In this document: piece by piece, positions 36,501-51,500 of the stretch
Numbering within the stretch: position 1 is the first letter of the stretch
Layout of the letters: each line of letters opens with the position of its first letter
Assembly: GCF_020740795.1 (NCBI RefSeq)
Contig: NC_067285.1
Span: 16,422,001 to 16,486,000, forward strand
Length of the DNA stretch: 64,000 nt
Direction: 5' to 3'
DNA from: Apus apus
Taxonomy: Eukaryota; Chordata; Aves; Apodiformes; Apodidae
The notes under the pieces: model-generated
Database searches by the model: none
Told to the model about the DNA's origin: nothing
What the model saw: the letters and a program-made list of their open reading frames with translations, nothing else
Translations under genes and position numbers: made by a program

Positions 36501-39500
36501 CTTGGCAAAACAAGAATAGTCACGAATTAAAAGAAATCCCTTGTTCCAGCATGAAGTTGGCCAAACTTGATGTATGACAGGAATCCAATTTTATGCTGTT
36601 TAATTCTGTATTATAAATTACATAATACATGTTTTCAAAATATGTCACTATTTTTAAAAATATCTTTATTTCACTGAGGTAAATATCAGTTCAAGGGAGA
36701 GGCAAGGAGGATATAAGGCACACCAAGACAGAACAAGAGGAATTCTGTCATCAAGAACAGATAACCAGAAATTAACCTGTACCCTAGTGCCTCATTAGAC
36801 TCAACATAAGGAACCTATTTTTTCTTAATATCTAATCAGAATTCTCTTTGCTGCAATTAAGACCACTATTTCTCATCTTAACAATTAGATACAAAGAAAA
36901 TATTATTTCCTTCCTTTTTGTTTCAGCTTTTGCTTATCTGAACACCCACACCTTTTTCAGTCTTCTTCCTCTTGTTTAATAACAAATCTAATCACATTTC
37001 ATTCTGTAAAATGTTATTTTATAGCTCTCTAATAATCAGTTTCTTGATGCTCATGTCAAAACTGGATACAGTATTTCAAAGTCCTTACCTGAGGAATATG
37101 GGAATATTCCTGCCTGTACATCTTGGAAGGTCCCATTTATATAGCTCAGTGTTTTGCACAGCAGCATGACACTGATTCATGTTCTTTTGATCCACTGTAA
37201 CTTGTAGATTATTTTCTACATAACTGCTACCTAGCGCATTGCTTCCTAGCTTGCATCTGTGCCATTAATTATTCCTGCCAAACTATTTCTACCAAATTGC
37301 ATCTTATCTTCATTCAAGACATGTTTCCAAAATGTCAAATGAATTTTGAATTCTATCTTCCCACACACTTGCAGCCTCTCCCAGCTTAGTATTATCTTAA
37401 GATTTAGTAAGTACATTAACTCTTCCTTCATCCAGAGTTTTGATGAACTAAATAGTGTTGGATCACAGTAGAGCTCTGTAGAACACCATTTTTCTAATGA
37501 ACTATTTTTACCTATTCTCCAGTCAGGACTTTCCAAACAGGCTTGCATTCAATCATGTAGCACTTTCATCCAGGCATTCTCTTTAGCTTGTCTGAGAATG
37601 TTACATGCCTTTCATACTATCATGACATACAACATCACCATTTCAAACCATGCAGCAAAACTCTGTTTTAAAAAGTCTGGTTCGTTTGACCTGAGTATGT
37701 CCAGCAATAGTATCTCACTTATTTTCCATGAATTAAAACTGGTTTGGTAAGTTATTCTGTATTTTCCAGGAATTAGAATTAATCTGATCTGTAATTTTCC
37801 TGCTCTTCTCTTTCCTTTTTTAAGGGAAACATATAACACCTGTGTTTTATTTTTCCAGTACCTCATTTCTCATCCCCAAATTCTCAGTAATAAGACTTCT
37901 AATTCTAGGATTTCCTAATTTGGAGAGGTTTTTTGTTTGGTTGGTTGGGTTTTTTTTGTTTAATGTAAATTAGACTTCATCATGCCTGAGTTCTTTAAAA
38001 GTTTCTAATTTACCTGAACAACCTTTAATGTGTTATTTTCCTGTTCGAAGGTAAGACTTGGACATTGGTCATTGGTATTTATTTTGGAAACCTTCTGGTC
38101 ACAGTTTAAATTTTAAATGAAAACTAACAAAGCCATCCTAAAACATGTTGACTTTTTCTTCCACCATTGACAAGTTTTCTCGTCCTCTTTCTCATACTGC
38201 TAAATTATTTATTGACTGAGTTCTTGTTACTACTTCTACTGTTCAGCAAACTGCTAACTCCTGAGCTTCTTTTCCCTTGGCTCTCTCAGTTTTGTGAAGC
38301 TTCTGGAATTTGCTGGTATTTCTACCGTCTTCTCTCTTAAGTCTTCTGAACTCACTTGGCAGTTATGCAGTTCTGGACACACTCACAAAGCTCTTCCTCA
38401 CTGGCTCCCTTCCACTTTAGCTGTTACCTCCAAGATAAGAAACCTATACCACCAGCAGCAGATTAAAAACCCTGGTATTTATTTCCACAGATACCTAGAT
38501 AGTTACATTCCGTATGATCAGTACAGTATGACTGATTCTGCCAGTTGCTCACAAGAAGTCTCATCTTGCCGTCATCTCCCTGGTAGTTCATAGTCATGAC
38601 ACTGAGATATTTCCCTGCCTTTCACCTTTGGAAAAACTAGTCCTCCTCATCAGTATTTCAAGCTTGCAAACTGTCAAGCAAAGCCTCTTCATCTCCGTGG
38701 TTACCCTGTCTGGACTAACTTTACCAGTTATCAGTCTTACTGCTTCAGGTAACATTTATTTGTACTTACTGGTACATTCTTGTACTTACTGGTACATTCT
38801 TTAAAAGTCTGAAGTTTATTTAGCATGGCAGCTTACCATGACCCATACAGAAGTATCCCTAAGCTAAGGCTTGTGAATCATCAAGTGCTCCTGAAAGTAG
38901 CATTGCAAGCAGAAAAGACTGAAGTACTACTACTGATTCTTAAAGAAGATGTAAAATTTAGGAAACTCATCTCCTTTTGGTAAAAACTCAAGGTATGAAA
39001 TTTTCTGTACAATACTCAAACTTTTTTTAAGCCAGAGTTGGTCTCAGATATTTCAGATTTACTTTAAAAACTTTGTTTGCTTCTTCTCAGTTTAGAGTAT
39101 GTGAGCAGTAACATTCCTTTGAGTCATCAGCAAGTAGAATTATTTACATTTACCAAGTGCTCTTTAAATGGCATTCACTAAGCAGGCAAAGGACACCTCA
39201 TGTCTTATGTAAGTACATGAATGTGTGTGTGCATGTGTGTATACAGATACATAATCACGATTCAAAAACTTACCTAATTGTTCCTTGGTACGCAACGTAT
39301 TGAAGCAGGGTTCCGAGATAATTTGACAGAAGAGCTCCAAAAACATATTCTCAGAAGTGCTCTGCATGTCTGTCTGGTAATATATTTCAATGCCACAATT
39401 GTTATGAACTTCATTTCTCTGTTGATATACAAACCACCCTCCTAAAAGACAAAGTGGAAACATTTAAATTCATAAAACTGTACATTCTGATTGTCAGAAT

Positions 39501-42500
39501 GTCAGATTGTCAGAATTCTTAAAATTGCAATGTTCTACCGTTTGTGGAATAGAATTACAATAAATGCTTTTGGGCTGTTAAAACAGAATTTCCATTAACA
39601 GCATACTTTTAATGAAATGAGTAAAGAAAAGATTATTTCAACACATTGAAATGTCACAGCTTGAGCATATCACCAAGTAAATTGTAACTGGCTGCTTCTC
39701 CTGAATCAAATATTTTTTGAATGGGAGTGGAATTCTGCATTGCCTCCGCTGTGTAATTAGTTTCTAAAGACAATTTATCAGAAACATTCATAAACATAAA
39801 AAATAATTCAGTATTTAAAATCAATAGCTTCTTTGGTATATGGCAGTTTCCACAGGCTGATGACCAGCTATAGGTAATTGGGCTATATAGCTAGATATGT
39901 AGTCATTCCTGCATAACACCCAGCAATTCCTCGAACCTCCTTTCTTATATACAAGATATTTGTGCACAATAAAAGCAAAATAATATACAAACACTACAGG
40001 GCCAGAAAAATTTCTATTAGAAAAAAAAATGTTACTTTTGGAAAAAGTTATTTTTCCTAAAAAGCAAAGAGTCGTTTAAGACAATCCTTCACTGAATGGC
40101 CAATTAATACTCAAAAGTGCTCAAAGAATGGTGCTTATTCAAAAGTGTGTATTTTGTGTAGCAGAGAGTGTGACAGGGCTCTTATTTCCATAAATCATAC
40201 CGAGTGAATTAGGTTTCATTCATAAAATGGTTTGGGTTGGAAGGGACCTTAAAGATCATCTAGTTCTACCCCCAAGAAGTCCAATATACATATACAGATT
40301 AAAAAGGAAATAAAATTAAATTTCAAGTATACCAGAAAGATAATACAATAAGTATATAATTTTATTAACAAAACCACACCCTTATTATATTTTCAAATTT
40401 AAAGTTTAAAATAATTTGAAGTAAGTCTGATTTTGACACAAACTCCTAGCAACTGAGTAATATTCATTTTTAAATGCCAATATCAAACAGAGTCTCAACT
40501 TAATCTGTGTTAAAAAATAGTAAATAAATCCCTTAACTTACTGTCAGGAAGTTGCACTTCTCTGTATCTCACTAGCTGACTGGGAAGGAGTGGCTTAGTA
40601 TGAGCATGCTCAATGAGAGTGTCCTCAACCATCTGCATAATTCCTAATGCAGCCTGGAAGAGAAAACGTAAGATTCTTAATTATCATTAGTTATTCTGCA
40701 CCTAACAACAGGCTAAGACTTTCCAGTTATTGACAGTGACATGAGAGAAAAGGAAAAAAAAAACCAACCCTCAATAATAGAAAGTAGGAATATTGTAATT
40801 TAAGAAAATTACAGGATAAGTTAAGTAGATGACAGCGGGTTTGGGGGCAGCCTAATAAACCTAATAAAGTGGAAAAAACTGACACTATGATAATCCTATG
40901 AAGAAGCCAAATTATGAAATCATATTTGGCAAAACTGCTTTAAGATCTGAGAAGGTTAAACTAATCTTTTTTTATGCTGCTTTTAAATAAAGATTATTAA
41001 AGAAAGTATCACACTAACCTGTTTTGTTATATTGCCATGGAGAAGAGCTTCAATATGCAACCGCGACAACAGTTGAGCTATAAAGGCCTTGAGGCGGGGA
41101 AGAGTGACATCTAGAATAGATATTTAGACAGTTAGAACAATTACATGCATTTTTACATTAAGAAGTACCTATCTCATCATTAGGTATGGTGCATTTCTTA
41201 GAGGAGGAGGAGCTCATCATCATCAAAAGTTAATCTCTCCTTAAAAATGCAGGACCTGAAAGTTTGCAGGCCTAAACAGCCACACTCATCATATAGTTTG
41301 CTTTGCTTAGAATTCATGTACTGTCTGACCCAGATTTCAAAAGCAAAAAGAAAAGCCTTCTTCCCAATCATGCTAAACAAACATTCATTCTCCAGAGAAA
41401 ACAGCTGTTGTCACTCAGGTGGCATTCCAAGATGAAGCCTTAGTTATTAACTAAACAAGCAGCATGTAGTTTATAAGGCTTAAGAAACCTACTGTGCGCT
41501 TACCATTTAGACTGAAAAAAGAACCTCAACTGAAATATGGTGGTTTGATAGTATCTTTATAACAAAAAATATTTTTGCAATATATCCCAGAGCACTCATA
41601 CACAGACATTCTATGCTAGCTGGTCTTTGCATAGCGATTTTCCTATGTAATGAAAAGTATAGTTTAACATTCAGAATCAATGGATAGAGGAAGGATGGCC
41701 GAATGGATGAGGTGTTCATCCCAAACATCTCCATTCTTACACCCGAGCCTACAAGAATACCCCCTCTGTATCGCCAAACCTATCAACTGCTCATTTTTTT
41801 TTTATTTTCTCAACTAAAATAAAAACTAACAATACTCGTGTATTTCACAAAAGTTTTGAAAAGACAAATGCAATCCTGATTATGAGGTCACTCAGTTATT
41901 CAGTAGGGGATGCATACATACCTAACACATTTGTGATTTCTATCAGAAAAACCTATACTGTGCTTATTACTCTTTCCCTCTCTTAAAAGAGGTAACTGAC
42001 CACCAGTAAAAAATTCACTGCCACGTTTTTCCCTGATTCCAAATGAATTTATAATCCTAATACTGATTTTTGCCTCTAGAATTGCTTATTAATAATGCAA
42101 AATATTAGGGTCACATTAAGTAGGAGAGAGAAAAAGGGAGAATAAAGCATGCATAATCTCACTGTATTTCAAGCAGATTTCCAGCAATATTATGTAGACT
42201 ACATTCCTTTCCAGCATTCCAATTTTAGCCATTCTTATGCAGATTATAGTAGCATTAATCTTACAAAGACAACTTACACATGGAACAGGAAAGGAACAGG
42301 AAATCTCTTGGCTTTTCAAAATTCAGTAGTCCTTAAAAAAGGAATGACCTACATATACCAGTGTTGATTATGCACTGGATTAATTAGACCCAGGCTCATT
42401 CTCACAAAGCCCTTCAAGCTTTGCCTGAATTTTTTCCTGCAGGTTTTGCCATTTGAGGCCTTTTGCCTGAACTACTATACTTTCAAGAAACTGGAGGACA

Positions 42501-45500
42501 ATTGCAGAGGCATCAACATCTACCAGCAGCAGCCCAGGCCTGGCACTGCAGGGGCTTCACTTCCTTAGTTTAGTAATAAGACATCTTCCATTAAAAAAAA
42601 AATTAAAAATAATTAAGTTAAAACCAGCAGAACATTACCATCTAGAGCTTCTTTTAATTCATCTTTGGTCCAAGCAACTTCTGTCATCAGGAGTCGAAGA
42701 TAATACATTGCATGCTGGTGAGGCTGTTCAGCCCTGAAGTTGTTAAGTGATCTCATGTACTAAAACAAAATAATTAGGCTCAAGTTACAGAACTCTATTT
42801 CTAAACATAAAATATTAACCTTCTTCTCTCACTTTTGTGTACTATCAAAAAGATACATTTCAAACATCTAGAACATTCTCTTGCTAGTTAGACTTGTTTA
42901 AAAAAATGTGTTGAATTACTATAATAATAATGTTGGCTTGTAAGCCTATGGATTAAGCAGTAACCATTAAAGCAGTTGATGTAAGCACAAATTCAAACTT
43001 CTCCATAAAATTAATGAGTGGAAATTAAATTACTGCAGTTAGACCTATGATGACTGTCCAGGGGTGGGCTAGGGGAATATTGCTAACAGAAAATGTATTT
43101 TCCTCCCAGTTGCTTCCCTGGGCTGACTGGGTCAGAAAAATATAGGTGCATCTGGGAAACTCTGCATTCTTTGCCTGGATATGAGAGAAGAACCAGTAAG
43201 CTTCTCCAAAGAAACTCCTTTCTAACTCAGCTGCATCTCTACAAAATAAGCAAATTCTTTTCTCGCTACCAGAAGAACTGTAAAGTGCAAACTAATAGCT
43301 TTGGCAAGCAGGGATCACCTTCAGTACAGGAGAAAGCATTTCAGGGCACATGAGAGAAACAGCAAGCATGAAATTGCTGAGGAGGCATCCTTCCATCTGT
43401 TCTAAATAGAAGTCAGATGCTAGTACCTCCTTATCTGCTACATGTGGACACAAGGGGAAAATCTGCCATCTCCCCATTTGATTTGAATTCTTTGTGTTTT
43501 GTCCTTATTTTACATACACAATAGGCCTATGTAACAAAAGTCTACAAAATGACAAAGCATGTATAATACAGAGACAAAGCTCAAGCAAACTGTCAAGACC
43601 ATCAGGGAAACATGTTAAACTAGAAGAAAATAAGCCAAAACCCATCATTCACAGAGCTGTGCATTGGGTTTTTTTACCCTGACATTTGCCACATTCAGTT
43701 AAAACTTTCCAGACAATTATGTATCCTAAATACACAGAGCCTTAAATAAAGTGCTGTTATAATAAATCTGCCTCATGTATGATGTCCACCTGCTTAGAAT
43801 TTCCTACTAAACAGTAATGAACTAAAGATAGCTCTGGTGTCTGTCCCAGCCAGTCACCCGTTCAAAAATCACCAGCAGGAGAGGATTAAAGTAAGACTAT
43901 AGCAAGCATGGAGTGATCTTCCATGCAGCCTTAGCTCTCTCATCCTACTGCAGGCTGTCTGCAAGCTTTGAGCCAGAGTTCAGCCTGTTCCCCAATACCA
44001 GGCTAATCCTGTGTACTAATTTATATTTCGTTTTACCTCTGTCTTGCTCTAAAGAAAGCACCTGAAGAACAATTATGTATCTTATTTGGCTTAGCAAATG
44101 AAATCACTGTTCATAAATTTAATTCAGGAGCTAAAAAAACAAAACCAAAAAAATCTAACTTCTATTCCATATATATAGATCAGTAATTAAAATTAGGAAG
44201 TTAGACTTCCAAAAGTCAGAATGCACTTAAACAGCTGGTTACTTTTATACCAAAGGATCTTGGCCCAGAAGCAGAGCTCTTCACACCTGAGAAGGAGAAA
44301 TGCTGCACATCTTTTCAACACTTCCTTTCCCCTTTTTTTATGGCTAGATCCCACTGGGGCCTTTCAAAATTTTACAGTTAATATTCCCTGCTACTCTGCC
44401 ACCTGCCCTCCAAGATTTCTATTCCTGTCAAATCAAGTTGCAATTCCTTGATCAATCATAAGAAAGATCACCTTAAAGAATATTCCAGGGCCCATTATTT
44501 TTAACTGAAGAATGTTATATAAACACTTCAGAGAGCTCACAGCCACAAAGACAAAAGAAAAAAGTTACTCAGTCCCAATGAAGCAGAATTTAACTCTCTA
44601 AATGAAATCTGAAGGTTGATTTAATGGAAATAAAGACAACACATTCAATTTTAAATTACTCCCAAACATAAATTTCTCATGTAGCTTACCGCTTCCTTGA
44701 TAATTTCAAATCTTTTTTCATCAATCTCAAAAGTAGCCATTTTCTCGATTATCTTCTTAAGCAAGATATGTTGCTTGTCATTATAACCTTTTACAGAAAG
44801 CTATGGAAAAAGTGCATAATTTAAATGTGGGAGATGAAAGAAAAAAATAATTACCAACTCTTGTAAAATTCAATCTACAATACGCTTTCCAACACTTACT
44901 TTAAATTCAAAGCTATTCAACATTAACTTATCCTGAAATAAAATCCCTTCATTCATCACAAGATAACTGATGACTATAATATCGTATATTTGCCCAGGAT
45001 TTATAAATGCAGAGAATTCATGTAACTTCATAATGATGTAAGCAAATTGTACTCAGAATACAGATTTTTTTTATGACTATAGGCATTGAGTCCAGTCAGC
45101 AAACTGTACATTTGGAGTACTAAAATGGTTTTACTTTAGATTTCTTATTTTAGCAATGAAATCTAGATTCACAGCCTCTCCAATTTACTTTTAACCTTGT
45201 TTCATGTTTATCTTGTTGCTCAAAAATATTTTACGTAAGAATAAGTAACCAGAACTACAAGAAAAGGAGTACTGTCAACAGAAGCACAATTTACAACCAG
45301 GATGGTGCTGGGCTGAAACACCAAGACAGGGAGTTTACAATCATAGTGAGATATTGATCTGACCATACACCTTTTTTTCAAAAGCATTCATGAAGCAAAC
45401 TTTTTCACTAAAAGAACAACACAGAAGTTTAGAAATTACTATATGATTGCACCAAGGTACAGGAAGTCTGCCTAGTGAAAGAAACCACGAGAAAGCATTT

Positions 45501-48500
45501 TTTTGGGGAAAATACTTCAAAATTTTGTATCTGGAAACAGCAATTTAACTGGATTTGTAAAACTTAATTTTAGGACACAAACTACCATACATGTGAATTC
45601 CTGCTTTCCAGTAGGAATTTTTTTTTCTTCTATAATTACTAAAACATACCTGACCATGAATTTGAAGAAAAAGCTATGATAAATGCATTTATGACAAAGG
45701 CTGAAACATCCTAAATTAGCCTAAGAACCCAAACTGTTCAACAGTCACCACGGATTATTGTTTTCAGCGTGTTACCTGTCCTTGCTTAGAGTATCAACAC
45801 TGTACAGTTACACATATTGACTATGAAACTTCTCACAATATAGAAAAGAATATTAGAAGTTCCCAGATATCAAAATGGAGTCAGCTGATTTTAATATGTG
45901 AAAACAGAATCTTTGCAGTAGGAGTATAAAATACATCTAGTATGTAAAATAATTCTAAATTTCTAAACTGTGTCTAAAAATTAAGAAAAATACACGTTAT
46001 CCCTCCTTCCCCCCCCTCTTTTTTTTTTTAAAGGAATTAGATCTGACCATAGAAACATCAGCTACCTTTGAAATAGAATAGATAAGCACGCTTGCAGTCA
46101 ATTAAGTAAATGCTACCAGGAAATGAGGTTTCCGCTGGATTAAAAAAAGATTGCAGCAGTCTCTTTCATCAAGAAATTATGAATACAACATACAGTGTAT
46201 TCTTATTAAGATGCTTTGAAAAAAACACTTCTACAGGAAATTTCAAATTACATTTTGATCTAAAATGAAGGTTAAGAAAAGGTTTTAACAGAACTTCAAG
46301 AGAGACTATTAAAATCTCCTATCAGAAGTCTCACAGGGGAAGCTAAGTAAGAAATAACCATTTATCAAAATTTAAGTATTTATCGAGTGTTTTCAAAACT
46401 TTAAAAGAGATTATAAAACATGTAATAAAAACAAACATTAAGTAAAAGCCATAACTATCCAGCACTGCATTCAAATGAACACATGCACAATCCATTTCCA
46501 CAACTCACTACAGCAGTATTAGAAAATTTTAACAGGAAATAGTAAAGTAGAGATTCATTCAATAGAAAAGTTAGTATTTTTATATAAAAACCAGCAACAG
46601 TATATTCAAGATTACCATGCAAGGAAGTAAAAATGTGATCTAGAATGCAACAAGTGAACTGCACACATGTTACCAGACACCGCAATCTGAAACAGGTCAC
46701 TCAGTACTGATTAAAATACACTGTTTTGCTTTGCCTTTAATTCACAAAATATATGCAAGGAAAAAAACATTAAACATGTCTTTTAAAAATGCAGAAGTAA
46801 AATGTTTTCTCCAAGCTCAACAACCCCCAAGCTGCTTCATCTCCTCCTGCGTTTTTTTTCTTACTTACAAGTATTGCATTCATTCCTGATGCAATGCCAT
46901 AGACCAAACCTGAGAGGCGTGCTGCATATGTATACTCTTTTAAATCATCCTTCAATAACCTGATAAACAGGTATGTCATGTTGCAATGGAGAGGATCAGC
47001 ATAAATGTAGCGACTAACAAAAAGAAAAACAAAAGAAATGCTTTGATACCTCAAGCAGTGACAAAATAATGGATGAAGAAACATGACTGAAGAGTATGTA
47101 TATGCAGCCTCATGATCAGTAGTTCTTGAACAGGAAAGTTGAAGTGTACCACTTATTTAATAGCATGAAAAGGGGGGGTGTCTTCTACCCCAGCAGTCAG
47201 AAAGTTTTTAGTAGATATCTGACAAACTGAAATAAATGTTTAAGCTTGGATGAGGGTTGCTTTTTTCTTTTTTTCTTTTTTTTTTTTTTTAAGGAGGAAA
47301 AAATCTTAAAACTGATTAATTTAATGAATAATATAAAAACGAAGAAGAAAATTTGCTTAATATTAATGGAAAGACTGTTGAAGACTTTGAACAAAATTCA
47401 ACTTATAAATCAAATTAAAGAAAGGATGGTTAATAACCAAGATCAAAAATAGTAACAGCCCATTTAAAAAATAAAAGTCCTTCCATCAAATCAATAGAAA
47501 AATGTTGATGAGTGGAAATAGTTTTAAGGCTCTAAGCTCTTCCTTGATTTGGGTACTTACATACATCCCATAGATGGTATTTTGGAGATCATAGTTCAAG
47601 CCAGCTAGTTCTGCTGCATATGCATACTCGTTGAGGGAGTCTTTGAGTAGTTCAAGGTACAAATAGGCCATGTTACAATGCAAGGGATCCACGTAAGCAA
47701 ATGGGCTGGAAGAAAATGTTGAAAGTAAAATATGCAGTTTAAAATTATTTCTCAGTTTCTTTTGGCCTTTTATGTTTGATTTGAAATAATATTTTCTGTG
47801 AGTATGCTGATGGATCCCATTATGAAGTACTCCTACTTCAAAGCCAAATGTGAACATAATGAAAATAATCACTTAGCTTGCTTTTGTTTAAGCAGTGCCT
47901 AAATATATAGAAGATTGCAGAGATACTCTCTTATTTGTGCTTGTAAATCAAGACACGTTATATTTACTTTGGTGCACATTCAGAATTCACAAGGAGTAAA
48001 ATAAACAAAAAATATTAACAAATATTATTTAATAGACTTAAATGAAAGCCCACAAAGTGTATATTAATTTAATGAAGGCTTCTACGCTATCAGAAAACAA
48101 AGTGTTTTGTATTACAAAAATTAAGATATTAGCAATTTATGGTAAGGAAAAAAAAATGCAGCACATGCTACGTTCAGCTCAGGAAAGCAGTTTGGCATAT
48201 CCATTTTGATACCACCATAATTTCTTGTGTTATCTTTTTGATAGCAATAACTATACAAGTTCTACGTTTATATGAGAAGCAACTGATCACATCCAACATT
48301 GTTGGAAATTTTCCAAAAAGCAAAATGTGAATTGATCCACGTTTCAACTGCCCTCACTGTAAATATCTCTGCTTTCAAGATTTGCAAAGTCATGACAAGT
48401 TATTTGTACTATGATTGAATACTTATTTCTAAACCTTTCGAAGTGCATGTAAATTCATTATCACTTTCACAGAAATAACCAGAAGTATCTAAAACTTGCT

Positions 48501-51500
48501 GTCAGACTACAGGTTATAATTCAAACCCACGTAATTTGCATTTACTTTCCCTAAGCAACAACTTGTGGTCATATTCAGAGACATATATAGACTACACTTA
48601 TATAGTGTAGTATTTCATAGTGTATACCAACATTAATGTAGTAAAACAAGTATCAGATCACCAAAATACACATGCTGATAACTTTAAAATACATTGCAAA
48701 GGTATTTTTAAAGAAGGTTCCTAGTAGGCTTTTCCCTTTAGACTAAGGATACATGGGAAGATATTTTTACTTATTTTTTTTCATCTGTTAGAGAACCAGA
48801 GCCTGCTCAAATCTGAAATCTTAGCCTGAGATATGTTTTTTTTTTATTACCACAGTGCTATTATTTTGGGTTTGGGCTTGTGTAACTTGAGCAAATGGGT
48901 CAGTAAAAAAAAAAAAAATAGGACTCTACTATTTGCATTTCTCCATACAATGAGAACTTCCCCAAACTGAGTAATTTCAATATGCTCAATGATGCAAAAC
49001 CAATTAATACAGAATTTTTTAATTAAGACTGAATTCAAATCAAGATGTAGGTCAAATCCTGTGTTATCTTAAATCTTCCTCCAAATTCATTATATTTTAT
49101 TCCGTTTTGATACTTGAGTAGAGACTTAATCAGTTTGAGTGATTACCCTGTCCATATCAGCTATACCTTCTGTATAGTCATTTAGGTGGCAAAGGTCAAC
49201 AGAGAGTTTTGAAAGTAATGAAGACTACTAAATCATTAATCCTCAGGTGAAAAATTACAGAAAACAATTATCAGAACACTGTTCTGGCAGTCACCTTCTG
49301 ACAACTTTGTAAATAAATGCTTATGTCTAACTTGAGGAAGCAGAACAATTCTATCACTGATAGTGTATTTGAAAAAATCTTAAACTCTAGTCTTTTCCCC
49401 TTTCAAAAAGCACTGTAAGTGACACTGAAGTGCTGAAACTGAGTTACCTTAAGAGCAACTCAAGTTGCTTGAAATATTTCTTAAATTGCAAGGTAGCAAA
49501 GATCCAGTTAAAAACAATTAGCATTATATATTTAACATCTGTCTCTCTGAACCTTGGGAAATTTGAAGGGCAGAGTTCATAAATACCTTTAGCAAATTTT
49601 CAAATAATAGCAAATTGCTTTGTTAATTTGCCTCCTTTTAAAAAAGGAAACTTGTTGAGTTCTTAAGTAATAATTGATACAAAAGCTGATCATCCTTTAG
49701 GCTAGATGATTACTGCCATATCAGAGGTTTTTACTGTCATGTTGCTGTAATGCAAGACTTGCATGTTCAGTTTCGGAGGAAGGTGACTCCAAGAGGCTCA
49801 TACACTCAGTTTCTACTGGTTTTGTACGTTTGAGAGAGAAACCACCCTGATCAACTTCCTCGTAATTCATCTACACAGCAATTGCTGCTACAACATCTAG
49901 GTCAGGAGTTATTTCAGTGTTTTGTGATGGTCACAGCTGCAGGCAGAAGAAATCCTCCTAGGTTTTGTATCTTTTGAAGCAGTCTGTAGTGTGAAAAAAT
50001 TCTTGTAATCTGCTACAAGGCAGCATAGCCATCATATTCTCATCTGGAATTGAGGATAAATTTTCTTATGAAAACCCATGTTATTAAGATGGCTTTATTC
50101 ACCAATTCACTTGGCCACAAGAGCTATGCCTTATTTCATCATGCCTCATGAATAAACACTATATATTTCACCATTTCCTCCAATGACCATCAGCATGACC
50201 AGTCTCAAGAGATTCACCAAGAATCCTTAAGTATCAAACCAGACAAGCCTTTTCATAAATTCTTTTGGAGAGGATGTACCCAATATCATCAAGTTCTCCT
50301 CCACATCCTTTCATATACCAAGTTATTTTTAAGGAAAAGAACCCTCGTCCCCAACTCTAAGAAAAAAAAGCCAGCTTTCCACCTGCAACCATTCCTAGGA
50401 GGAGAGAGGCAGACCATTCCATTGCATTAGCCAGCAAAGCTCAAGTACTCCTGGCTGACAAGGACTTAACAGTGCATCAACAGTCCATCTATGAGCATCT
50501 ACCACAGCCCACATAATAGCCTTACCAGCAGTACCACTGAATCACTTAATTAGACGAATGCAAGACCAGAACTAACACTCCAGCACTTTATCACGCATCC
50601 TGAGGTGAGAATCACACTTGGATTATGTAGACGGTATCAATAAATAAAAAAAATCAGTTGTTGATGTCAGTTAAATAAAATCCCATCATTTTAAGCACCT
50701 AAAACTTTATACTGGCTTGCTTTATGCAAATTAAAACACCATTTTAACCTAGCACATAATCAGAAGAACGGCATTTTATAAAGAAAACACTGTTTTAAAA
50801 TAATTGTGGTTTAGTAATGAATTAAAAATAAAACAGTTTTAAAGAGGTATATTCCAATATGTCACAGGTAATAGTGACAGGTATATTTAAGGTATAGCAA
50901 ATAAATCATGGAAGAAAAATTGTTTTATATATATTTTGAGACAAACTTTTCCTTTTAATACATATGGAGCACCTTAAATTGCTTGCTATTTAACTAATGC
51001 ATAACTTACGTGAGCCTTCTGGCTATCTCTGTCTTATTGCATATAACCAAGAAAGACAAACATTTTAAAGCCCCAATATATGCAAGAAAGTTTTTGCCAC
51101 AGAAATGCAGATTCCCAATAAACAAGAAACTTTTGGAGAGCAATTTGTGTGATATTTTGAACATTGCATACCTGAAAAACTCAAAGTTGAGACAAGCTTT
51201 TGGCAAAAAAAATTTGTCATCTTGCTTGAACCACAGTTTGCTCATAGCAGTGTCCTATGACAAGAAAAGAGGTTTTGTTATGTCACCTAACTTTTAACTA
51301 TAACATATTACACTATTTTTAAAATCTCTTTGCCACCTCAAATCACAGTTTATTGTTGTTCATTTAAATTCATATTTTTACTATATACGTTTGTGTATAC
51401 GTCCATCCTTATTGAGACTTTATTCTTACCATACATAACCTTAGAGTCAAAATAGGAAATACTTTTCTAGAGTAGGAATGATCAAAGGCAAACATGAAGT

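Noticed and set aside
43093..43353. 86-residue plus-strand ORF in IDE intron 16
   Set aside because: No recognisable domain, no splice context and antisense to IDE; judged a chance frame.
47246..47452. ORF beginning [11 protein letters not shown]
   Set aside because: Created by the poly-T tract between exons 15a and 15b; antisense to IDE and low complexity.
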